Assembly: GCA_947472705.1 (NCBI GenBank)
Contig: CANJDA010000038.1
Location: forward strand, 1 to 15,746
DNA length: 15,746 bases
Direction of reading: 5' to 3'
DNA from: Flavobacteriaceae bacterium
Lineage (GTDB): Bacteria; Bacteroidota; Bacteroidia; Flavobacteriales; Flavobacteriaceae
Positions 8,316 through 14,672 of the stretch are shown here, piece after piece. Within the stretch, counting starts at the first letter, position 1. Each line of letters opens with the position of its first letter. The notes under the pieces were generated by a model. That model saw nothing but the letters and a program-made list of their open reading frames with translations. It did not search any database and had not been told where the DNA came from. A program made the translations under genes and the position numbers.

Positions 8316-9887
8316 ATGACACAAGCAATAGCAAATCGGCTAAGCAATTTTAAATTACTATTCTTGTTTTTATTGACAAGTTTATCACTAACAGCCCAAA
8401 TCACAGAATCAGAAGTTGATGTTTTGGTAGAAAGGTCCTTAAAAACGTTCAATGTTCCCGGAATTGCCGTTGGAATAGTTAAAGACGGAAAATTAATTTT
8501 GGCCAAAGGCTATGGTGTAACCAACATAAAAACAGGGCAAAAAGTAGATGCCAATACGCTTTTTGGTATTGCTTCCAACAGTAAATCTTTTACCACAGCA
8601 GCCTTAGCCATATTGGTTGATGAAGGTAAAATCAGTTGGGATGATAAAGTCACTAAGTATTTGCCTGAATTCAAAATGTACAATGAGTATGTAACCAACG
8701 AATTCACCATTCGCGATTTGTTGACGCACCGCAGCGGGTTAGGATTAGGTGCCGGAGATTTAATGATTTGGCCCGATGGACATGACTTTACACCAAAAGA
8801 TATTGTTAGAAATATTCAATACTTAAAACCCGTTTCTGGTTTTAGAACCAAATACGATTATGATAATCTACTTTATGTCATTGCTGGAGAAGTCATCGAA
8901 AAAGTTTCAGGTAAGTCATGGTGTGATTTTGTTGAAACTCGAATTATGAAACCAATAGGCATCACCCACAGTGCAGCCTCTTGGTCTCGATTAAAAGACA
9001 CGACCAACACTATTGTCCCTCATGTTCCTACTGATGGAAATCTCGAAGTAATTCCAAGATATACTAACCATATTTTTGACGCCGCTGCCGGATTGTATGC
9101 TTCGGTGAATGACTTAAGCCAATGGTTAATTCTGCAAATGAATAATGGAAAATATGGAGATAACCAGCAGTTATTTAGTAAAGAACAGCATGACGAAATG
9201 TGGAAACCGCAAACCATTTTGCCATTATCCAATACAAAACCCTATAAAACTTTATTCAGAAACTACGGTTTAGGATGGCGATTGGAAGATGTCAACGGTC
9301 ATTTACAAGTATATCATACAGGAGGATTAGATGGAATAGTCACTCAAACACTTATGATTCCAGATTTACAATTAGGAATTATAGTATTGACTAATCAGCA
9401 AAACGGGGCCGCTTTCATGGCAATTTCCAATACCATAAAAGATAGTTATTTAGGCATTAAAAACCCAGATCATGTTACAACTTTAAGTACAGAAAGGCAT
9501 CAAAAAGAAGATGATGCTGATAAAATTACAGATGAAGTTTGGACTATTGTTGACAAAAATGTAAAAGACAAATCCATTAAAATAGATACTAAAAAATACA
9601 TAGGGACCTATAAAGACAATTGGTTTGGAGAAGTCACTATTTATGACAAGAAAGGTAAGCTATACTATACTTCAAAGCGTTCTTCAAGATTGACTGGTGA
9701 GATTTTCTTTTACAAAGATCAAAATTTTGTGGTAAAATGGAACGTCCGTAGCTTTCATGCCGATGCCCATATTTTATTCGATTTAGACACTAATGGCAAT
9801 GCTAATCATTTCAAAATGAAGGCAATTTCACCTTTAACCGATTTCAGTTATGACTTCCATGATTTGGATTTTATTCGAATAAATTAA
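8316..9887 (+). CDS. Exported serine hydrolase, class C beta-lactamase/penicillin-binding-protein-like
   Basis: This 523-residue protein has an N-terminal signal sequence (KLLFLFLLTSLSLTAQ, cleavage near residue 27) and lacks an obvious lipobox. The beta-lactamase domain carries all three active-site motifs: S87-N-S-K90 (SxxK, nucleophile and base), Y182-D-N184 (YxN) and H334-T-G-G337, the equivalent of KTG. LTHRSGLG (136-143) is typical of this esterase/peptidase group. After ~residue 385 a linker leads to a C-terminal beta-rich domain resembling the DUF3471-type modules often fused to such enzymes in Bacteroidota. HTGG in place of KTG is more usual for family S12 esterases and peptidases than for true beta-lactamases, so antibiotic resistance should not be assumed. 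It sits 20 nt after the methyltransferase stop, probably in the same transcript. The substrate may be a peptide, ester or peptidoglycan fragment. Confidence 0.9.
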   Translation: MTQAIANRLSNFKLLFLFLLTSLSLTAQITESEVDVLVERSLKTFNVPGIAVGIVKDGKLILAKGYGVTNIKTGQKVDANTLFGIASNSKSFTTAALAILVDEGKISWDDKVTKYLPEFKMYNEYVTNEFTIRDLLTHRSGLGLGAGDLMIWPDGHDFTPKDIVRNIQYLKPVSGFRTKYDYDNLLYVIAGEVIEKVSGKSWCDFVETRIMKPIGITHSAASWSRLKDTTNTIVPHVPTDGNLEVIPRYTNHIFDAAAGLYASVNDLSQWLILQMNNGKYGDNQQLFSKEQHDEMWKPQTILPLSNTKPYKTLFRNYGLGWRLEDVNGHLQVYHTGGLDGIVTQTLMIPDLQLGIIVLTNQQNGAAFMAISNTIKDSYLGIKNPDHVTTLSTERHQKEDDADKITDEVWTIVDKNVKDKSIKIDTKKYIGTYKDNWFGEVTIYDKKGKLYYTSKRSSRLTGEIFFYKDQNFVVKWNVRSFHADAHILFDLDTNGNANHFKMKAISPLTDFSYDFHDLDFIRIN

Positions 9888-9946
9888 AGCTAAAATTCGA
9901 CTAAATAATTGCTTGCACATCTCAATTGTTATCCTTATTTTTAGCT
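9888..9946. repeat. Inverted repeat flanking the spacer before rel
   Basis: AGCTAAAA at 9888-9895 is matched by its reverse complement TTTTAGCT at 9939-9946, 43 nt apart, starting immediately after the serine hydrolase stop codon. No T-run follows, so it is not a standard terminator. In this AT-rich spacer it may be chance; no strong TAnnTTTG box was found before rel. Confidence 0.3.
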
Positions 9947-9962
9947 GATTGAAGAACAAGCT

Positions 9963-12182
9963 ATGACTGAGATTGATTTAGAAGAAGAAAAAAAAGCCAT
10001 TGCCCGAGAATACAAAGAATTACTCCGCATAAGTTATCAAACGCTTACTGATGCTGATAAAAAACTTATTCGTAAAGCTTTTGACGTAGCTGTTGATGCC
10101 CATAAGGAACAACGAAGAAAATCGGGGGAAGCTTATATTTTTCACCCCATAGGCGTAGCCAAAATTGTAGCTTCCGAGATTGGTTTAGGTGCTACAAGTA
10201 TTGCCGCAGCTTTAATGCACGATGTAGTTGAAGACACCGATATTACTGTAGAAGACATCGAAAGAATGTTCAATCCTAAGATTGCTCATTTAGTGGAAGG
10301 CTTGACCAAAATCTCTCAGGTTAAAAAAGACATGAACATCTCAATGCAAGCGGAAAATTTTCGTAAAATGCTGTTGACTTTAAATGATGATGTTCGGGTG
10401 ATTCTCATCAAAATTGCCGACCGCTTGCACAACATGCAAACGATGGATTCCATGCCTGATTACAAACAGGTGAAAATTGCCTCGGAAACCTTATATATCT
10501 ATGCTCCGCTTGCTCATCGCCTAGGATTATACAACATCAAAACCAAATTAGAAGATTTAGGACTTAAGTATACTGAGCCCGAAATTTTTAAGGATATTGT
10601 TAGTAAAATCAAAGAAACCAAAGAAGAGCAGGACGAATACATCAAAACCATATCCGATGTTTTAAAGAAATCTTTAAACGAAGAGGGTGTTGAATATGTG
10701 ATGAAAGGAAGACCCAAATCGATTTACTCCATTCGAAGAAAAATGGCGGCTCAGAACGTTACTTTTGACGAAGTATACGACAAGTTTGCACTTCGCATCA
10801 TATACAAATCCAACTTACATGACGAGAAATTCTTAGCTTGGAAAATATACTCTATAGTGACCGATCATTATCGTCCCAGTCCAAGCCGTTTACGCGATTG
10901 GATATCCTCTCCAAAATCAACCGGATATGAAGCTTTGCACATTACCGTTATGGGACCCAAAGGGCGTTGGATAGAAATTCAGGTGCGAAGTGAACGCATG
11001 GATGAAATTGCCGAAAAAGGATATGCTGCCCACTACAAATACAAACAAGGCGCTACCGAAGAAAGCGGTTTAGACACTTGGTTAAATCTCTTAAAAGAAG
11101 CATTGGAAAGTTCAGAAACCAATGCCGTTGACTTTGTAGAAGATTTCAAAATGAATCTCTATGCCAAAGAAATCTTCGTCTTTACTCCCAAAGGAGAAAT
11201 AAAATCCTTACCCAAAGGTGCCACCTCACTGGACTTTGCCTTTAGTATTCACTCCGAAATAGGAATAAAGACACGAGGAACTCGTGTTAATGGGAAGTTA
11301 GTACCGCTAAATCACGAGCTGAAAAGTGGAGATCAAATTGAAATCATTACCTCGGTGCATCAAAAACCAACGATTAACTGGTTGGATTATGTGACTACTT
11401 CGAGAGCAAAAAATAAAATTAGAAACGTTCTCAACGAAAATACCAAGAAAATTGCCGAAGATGGTAAAGAGTTGCTTACTCGGAAAATGAAACATTTAAA
11501 AATCACACTTAATGATGGTGTGGTAAATGAGTTGGTGAGTTTTTTCAAACTCAAAACCAGTTTGGATTTGTTTTATCGCGTAGGAATTGGCTCCATCGAA
11601 AACCAACAATTAAAGGATTTTGCAGCGCAAAAAAGCAATACGCTGATGAATTTCTTCAAGAATAGAATCAAGCGTTCACCAAACGTAAACTCGGAAGAAA
11701 TAAATAAACCCGAGTTAAACAGTAACTATGATTTGTTGGTTTTTGGTTCAGAACAGGATAAGCTCGATTATAAATTATCTTCTTGCTGTAACCCTATTCC
11801 TGGTGATGATGTGTTTGGTTTTATTACGATCAACGAAGGCATAAAAGTGCACAAAAGAGATTGCCCCAATGCTATCACATTACAGTCTAACTATGCTTAT
11901 CGCATCATGCAAGCTAAATGGATTGACTCATCGCAACAGGAATTCAAAGCCATTCTAAAAATTACGGGGATGGACAGTTTAGGATTGACCAATGAATTAA
12001 CCAAAGTAATTTCGAACAATATGCATGTGAATATCCAAAGCATTTCACTAAGTGGTGATGCTGGAATCTTCAACGGGCAAGTGGCGGTAATTGTTCAGAA
12101 CAATAGCATTCTCAAAAAACTAATAGACAATATCAAGAAAATTGATGGTATTGATAAGGTAACTAGGGTTTATACCAATTAA
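9963..12182 (+). CDS. rel: Bifunctional Rel/SpoT (p)ppGpp synthetase/hydrolase
   Basis: This 739-residue protein is the full-length Rel/SpoT homologue, controlling the stringent response. Order of domains: HD hydrolase (~40-190) with intact metal ligands H61, H86-D87 (HDVVEDT) and D153 (IADRLHNMQT); synthetase (~240-360) with KGRPKSIYSIRRKM, YDKFALRII, R309-L-R-D312, GYEALH and a WIEIQVRSERMDEIAEKGYAAH region; TGS (~402-464, EIFVFTPKGEIKSLPKGATS, with H430); a helical segment; a zinc-finger/RIS segment with C608-C609, H630 and C634; and a C-terminal ACT domain (~662-737). Both catalytic halves appear intact, so it should make and degrade (p)ppGpp. The synthetase signature RLRD is a conservative variant of the RxKD motif used to mark bifunctional enzymes. 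It is followed by a Fur-family gene and purA. The only ATG fitting the conserved N-terminus is at 9963. Confidence 0.96.
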   Translation: MTEIDLEEEKKAIAREYKELLRISYQTLTDADKKLIRKAFDVAVDAHKEQRRKSGEAYIFHPIGVAKIVASEIGLGATSIAAALMHDVVEDTDITVEDIERMFNPKIAHLVEGLTKISQVKKDMNISMQAENFRKMLLTLNDDVRVILIKIADRLHNMQTMDSMPDYKQVKIASETLYIYAPLAHRLGLYNIKTKLEDLGLKYTEPEIFKDIVSKIKETKEEQDEYIKTISDVLKKSLNEEGVEYVMKGRPKSIYSIRRKMAAQNVTFDEVYDKFALRIIYKSNLHDEKFLAWKIYSIVTDHYRPSPSRLRDWISSPKSTGYEALHITVMGPKGRWIEIQVRSERMDEIAEKGYAAHYKYKQGATEESGLDTWLNLLKEALESSETNAVDFVEDFKMNLYAKEIFVFTPKGEIKSLPKGATSLDFAFSIHSEIGIKTRGTRVNGKLVPLNHELKSGDQIEIITSVHQKPTINWLDYVTTSRAKNKIRNVLNENTKKIAEDGKELLTRKMKHLKITLNDGVVNELVSFFKLKTSLDLFYRVGIGSIENQQLKDFAAQKSNTLMNFFKNRIKRSPNVNSEEINKPELNSNYDLLVFGSEQDKLDYKLSSCCNPIPGDDVFGFITINEGIKVHKRDCPNAITLQSNYAYRIMQAKWIDSSQQEFKAILKITGMDSLGLTNELTKVISNNMHVNIQSISLSGDAGIFNGQVAVIVQNNSILKKLIDNIKKIDGIDKVTRVYTN

Positions 12183-12205
12183 TAAATTACTTGTTATCAA
12201 CAACT

Positions 12206-12223
12206 GGTTTAAAACTTTAAACC
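12206..12223. promoter_or_regulatory. 18-bp palindrome upstream of the Fur-family gene (possible operator or hairpin)
   Basis: GGTTTAAAACTTTAAACC has two perfect 8-nt arms around a central AC. It lies between the rel stop and the Fur-family start, about 30 nt upstream of the -7 box at 12253. No T-run follows, which argues against a terminator. Its position suits a regulator-binding site, possibly for the adjacent repressor, but it does not resemble the classical GATAATGATAATCATTATC Fur box. Confidence 0.4.
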
Positions 12224-12224
12224 G

Positions 12225-12246
12225 TAAACTTTTAAACTTTTAAACT
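12225..12246 (+). repeat. Short tandem TTTAAACT octamers before the Fur-family promoter
   Basis: TTTAAACT occurs twice in tandem (12231-12238 and 12239-12246), preceded by the related TAAACT at 12225-12230. Counting the palindrome arm, TAAAC recurs at 12218, 12225, 12233 and 12241. The repeats end 6 nt before the -7 box, where the -33 element would lie; the array may be a degenerate promoter/UP-like element or a binding array. Confidence 0.45.
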
Positions 12247-12252
12247 AAAAAC

Positions 12253-12260
12253 TATCTTTG
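12253..12260 (+). promoter_or_regulatory. -7 promoter box of the Fur-family gene
   Basis: TATCTTTG is an exact TAnnTTTG match whose last base is only 4 nt before the ATG at 12265. In this promoter class transcription begins a few bases after the box, so the predicted mRNA would start at or within a base or two of the start codon, making it essentially leaderless. No TTG lies at the expected -33 distance; TTTAAAC repeats occupy that place. Confidence 0.6.
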
Positions 12261-12264
12261 TCCC

Positions 12265-12717
12265 ATGACACTAATAGCATCTGATAATACCAAAAATCAA
12301 GAGACCGTAAAAAATGTTTTTACACTGTATCTTGAAAACAAAGGGCAAAGAAAAACTCCTGAACGTTACGCTATACTTCAGGAAATTTACGATAGCGAAG
12401 AACATTTTGATATTGAAAACCTCTATATCAAAATGAAAAACAAAAACTATCGCGTATCTCGTGCTACGTTATACAACACTATTGAACTTTTATTGGATTG
12501 TGGTTTGGTGCGCAAACACCAATTTGGGCAAAACCAAGCGCATTATGAAAAGTCCTATTTCGACAAACAACACGACCATATTATCATGACTGATACTGGA
12601 GAAGTCATTGAGTTTTGTGACCCTCGTATTCAGACGATAAAACAAACCATAGAAGAAATTTTTGGCATTGAAATTCACAATCATTCCTTGTATTTCTATG
12701 CCAATAAAAAAGAATAA
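12265..12717 (+). CDS. Fur-family transcriptional repressor without the CxxC zinc motif
   Basis: This 150-residue protein has the Fur fold: a winged-helix DNA-binding half (GQRKTPERYAILQEIYDSEEHFDIENLY and YRVSRATLYNTIELLLDCGLV, residues ~27-83) and a dimerisation half with the metal-binding H103-D-H105. Other candidate regulatory-site ligands are H47, H93, E95, H138 and H140. The position that in most Fur/PerR/Zur proteins holds the structural-zinc CxxCG reads T109-D-T-G112, and only C79 and C118 remain, so the structural Zn-Cys4 site is absent. This leaves open whether it senses iron, peroxide, zinc or another metal. The frame has no ATG, GTG or TTG alternative in its first 20 codons, so the ATG at 12265 is firm. 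purA follows after 33 nt and is probably co-transcribed. Family is certain; the subtype is not. Confidence 0.93.
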   Translation: MTLIASDNTKNQETVKNVFTLYLENKGQRKTPERYAILQEIYDSEEHFDIENLYIKMKNKNYRVSRATLYNTIELLLDCGLVRKHQFGQNQAHYEKSYFDKQHDHIIMTDTGEVIEFCDPRIQTIKQTIEEIFGIEIHNHSLYFYANKKE

Positions 12718-12750
12718 ATACAATTTAACTACAACAACAAACACAACACA

Positions 12751-14022
12751 ATGACCGTAGATTTACTACTCGGATTACAATGGGGCGATGAAGGAAAAGG
12801 AAAAATAGTAGATGTTCTTACTTCAAAATACGACATCATCGCTCGTTTTCAAGGCGGACCCAACGCTGGACACACTTTAGAGTTTGACGGAATCAAACAC
12901 GTTTTAAGAACTATACCTTCGGGGATTTTTCACAAAAAAAATATCAATATCATTGGAAACGGTGTCGTGATTGACCCCGTAGTTTTCAAAAGCGAAATTG
13001 ATGGTTTAGCCAAATTCAATTTAGACTTACCTTCTAAATTAATCATATCTCGTAAAGCGCATTTGATTTTACCTACACATAGGTTACTTGATGCTGCTTC
13101 GGAAGCTGCTAAAGGCAAAGCCAAAATTGGTTCTACGCTTAAAGGCATTGGTCCTACTTATATGGACAAAACGGGTCGAAACGGTTTACGCGTTGGTGAT
13201 ATTGAAATGGCCGATTTTAAAGAAAAATACAGAGCCTTGGCCGACAAACACGAAGCCATGATTGCCTTTTATGATGTAGCCATTCAATACAATTTACCCG
13301 AACTGGAAAAAGAATTCTTTGAAGCTATTGAAAACTTAAAACAATTACCATTCATTGACAGCGAGGAATATTTGGCACAAGCCCAAAAGAAAGGAAAGTC
13401 TATTTTATGCGAAGGCGCTCAAGGTTCGTTACTGGATGTTGATTTTGGAACCTATCCTTTTGTGACATCTTCTAATACTACAGCTGCCGGAGCTTGTACT
13501 GGACTCGGCATTGCTCCTAACAAAATCAAAGAAGTATACGGAATATTCAAAGCCTATACCACTCGTGTAGGTAGTGGCCCTTTCCCTACCGAAGATTTTG
13601 GCAAAGCGGGGGATATGATGGCGAGTGTAGGAAACGAATTTGGCTCGGTAACAGGAAGAAAACGCCGTTGTGGTTGGCTCGATTTGGTTGCCTTAAAATA
13701 TGCCATCCAAATTAATGGCGTCACCCAATTGATGATGATGAAAGGCGATGTGCTCTCGGGCTTTGATACCTTGAAAGTATGTACGGCCTACAATTACAAA
13801 GGCGAAGTAATTCATCATTTACCGTATAACATAGAAGAAGAAAACGTAACGCCTATTTATACCGAGTTCAAAGGATGGCAAGCCGATTTAACAGGTATGA
13901 CTTCCTATGATAGCCTGCCTTTAGCGTTAAAAGACTATATCGAATTCATAGAACGCGAAGTGGAAGTACCTATCAGTATTGTCTCGGTAGGACCGGATAG
14001 GAAGCAAACGATTATGAGATAA
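12751..14022 (+). CDS. purA: Adenylosuccinate synthetase
   Basis: PurA catalyses IMP + aspartate + GTP to adenylosuccinate, the first committed step from IMP to AMP, in the cytosol. The 423-residue length is normal. The N-terminal GLQWGDEGKGKIVD loop holds D13 and K16, and GGPNAGHT holds H41, matching the catalytic Asp and His of the E. coli enzyme at the same numbers. Other family blocks are STLKGIGPTYMDKTGR, CEGAQGSLLDVDFGTYPF, TRVGSGPFPTE, TGRKRRCGWLDL and a C-terminal SIVSVGPDRKQTI. The 33-nt gap from the Fur-family gene contains an A/C-rich leader without a clear -7 box, suggesting read-through from the regulator. A strong hairpin terminator begins 4 nt after the stop. Known inhibition of PurA by ppGpp in other bacteria makes the proximity of rel suggestive, but only as context. 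Confidence 0.98.
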   Translation: MTVDLLLGLQWGDEGKGKIVDVLTSKYDIIARFQGGPNAGHTLEFDGIKHVLRTIPSGIFHKKNINIIGNGVVIDPVVFKSEIDGLAKFNLDLPSKLIISRKAHLILPTHRLLDAASEAAKGKAKIGSTLKGIGPTYMDKTGRNGLRVGDIEMADFKEKYRALADKHEAMIAFYDVAIQYNLPELEKEFFEAIENLKQLPFIDSEEYLAQAQKKGKSILCEGAQGSLLDVDFGTYPFVTSSNTTAAGACTGLGIAPNKIKEVYGIFKAYTTRVGSGPFPTEDFGKAGDMMASVGNEFGSVTGRKRRCGWLDLVALKYAIQINGVTQLMMMKGDVLSGFDTLKVCTAYNYKGEVIHHLPYNIEEENVTPIYTEFKGWQADLTGMTSYDSLPLALKDYIEFIEREVEVPISIVSVGPDRKQTIMR

Positions 14023-14026
14023 AAAC

Positions 14027-14054
14027 AAAACCCTTTCATCACTGAAAGGGTTTT
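14027..14054. terminator. Bidirectional intrinsic terminator between purA and the secreted-protein gene
   Basis: AAAACCCTTTCA and TGAAAGGGTTTT form a perfect 12-bp stem around a TCAC tetraloop. It is followed on the plus strand by CTTTTTT and flanked on the other side by an A-run that gives T-rich RNA on the minus strand. It lies between the convergent ends of purA (stop at 14022) and the minus-strand gene ending at 14083, so it can terminate both. Confidence 0.93.
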
Positions 14055-14082
14055 CTTTTTTGACCCAAAATAGGGATTAATT

Positions 14083-14487
14083 TTATTTTTCTTTGATTTT
14101 TACTTTACCACTTCTGGTTGTTTTTACCTTGTAGGTTTTCTGTGGATCTCCTTTGTAGGTTTTTGCATATTTGACTCTCATATTGTCATAATCAGCAAAA
14201 GGTTCTTTATCTTCGGTTAGCACTACTTTATAGCCACTGTAAAGATCATAATTTTTATAGGCGGTTGGCATAGTAGTGGTTCTCATCCATTTGCCGTCTT
14301 GTTGATAAACATACTCTCCTTTCCTAACGTCATAATACGTTTCCGTAGCCGGAATGTAGTAATAGGTAGCATTGTCGCTTCCTGCTACACCCCAATCGGG
14401 TAGCGTTACTGTGGCTTTAACCTGTGCCTGTACAGAACTGAATGCAATACACAATAGTGCAGCAAGCAAAAATTTTGGTAATTTCAT
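14083..14487 (-). CDS. Small secreted protein of unknown function, Tyr-rich with basic C-terminus
   Basis: I do not recognise a named family. The 134-residue product has a clear Sec signal peptide (MKLPKFLLAALLCIAFSSVQA, cleavage after residue 21, no lipobox cysteine), giving a mature protein of about 113 residues. The mature part starts with VKATVTLPDWGVAG, then a Tyr-rich stretch (YYYIPATETYYDVRKGEYVY), a W/Y/G-containing segment (GKWMRTTTMPTAYKNYDLYSGYKVVL) and a strongly basic tail (last 20 residues rich in Lys/Arg). It contains no cysteine after the signal, so it is likely a small periplasmic or outer-surface beta protein. It is a single-gene unit: its own -7 box lies upstream at 14526-14533 and the shared hairpin terminator follows. 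The start ATG at 14487 places the signal peptide correctly. Confidence 0.85.
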   Translation of the reverse strand: MKLPKFLLAALLCIAFSSVQAQVKATVTLPDWGVAGSDNATYYYIPATETYYDVRKGEYVYQQDGKWMRTTTMPTAYKNYDLYSGYKVVLTEDKEPFADYDNMRVKYAKTYKGDPQKTYKVKTTRSGKVKIKEK

Positions 14488-14525
14488 AATTATTGTGTTT
14501 AAATTACACCTCTATTGGTGAACTA

Positions 14526-14533
14526 CAAAGTTA
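14526..14533 (-). promoter_or_regulatory. -7 promoter box of the small secreted-protein gene
   Basis: Read on the minus strand, 14533 to 14526 is TAACTTTG, an exact TAnnTTTG match 38 nt upstream of the ATG at 14487. A TTG (minus strand 14550-14548) lies only 14 nt upstream, shorter than usual, so the -33 element is uncertain. The predicted leader is about 30 nt. Confidence 0.65.
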
Positions 14534-14547
14534 TTCTTATCATCCCC

Positions 14548-14557
14548 CAACGCGTTG
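14548..14557. promoter_or_regulatory. Perfect 10-bp palindrome CAACGCGTTG in the promoter region
   Basis: CAACGCGTTG is a perfect, comparatively GC-rich palindrome in otherwise AT-rich DNA, just upstream of the minus-strand -7 box at 14526-14533 and overlapping its only nearby TTG. The placement would suit an operator, but a 10-bp palindrome can occur by chance. Confidence 0.3.
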
Positions 14558-14613
14558 TATTATTATTTTATTTAATTGTATGATTCACAGTTTTATGCAT
14601 TCAAAATGTAAAC

Positions 14614-14647
14614 TAAAAAGAAACCCCTATCAGTTAAGAAGGGGTTT
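14614..14647 (-). terminator. Intrinsic terminator of the alpha-amylase gene
   Basis: Read on the minus strand, AAACCCCT and AGGGGTTT form an 8-bp stem around an 11-nt loop (stem and loop at 14621-14647), followed by CTTTTTA. It begins 25 nt after the amylase stop codon and is oriented to end that transcript before the small secreted-protein promoter. Confidence 0.85.
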
Positions 14648-14672
14648 GTTATAAATGAATTTATTAGATATG

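Noticed and set aside
9870..9883. A 14-bp perfect palindrome TTTATTCGAATAAA at the end of the serine hydrolase gene.
   Set aside because: It lies inside the coding sequence for the final residues, has no T-run, and is AT-rich enough to be chance.
14580..14657. A 25-codon ORF on the plus strand between the small secreted-protein gene and the amylase gene.
   Set aside because: It runs through the amylase terminator hairpin, has no promoter box or recognisable sequence, and looks accidental.
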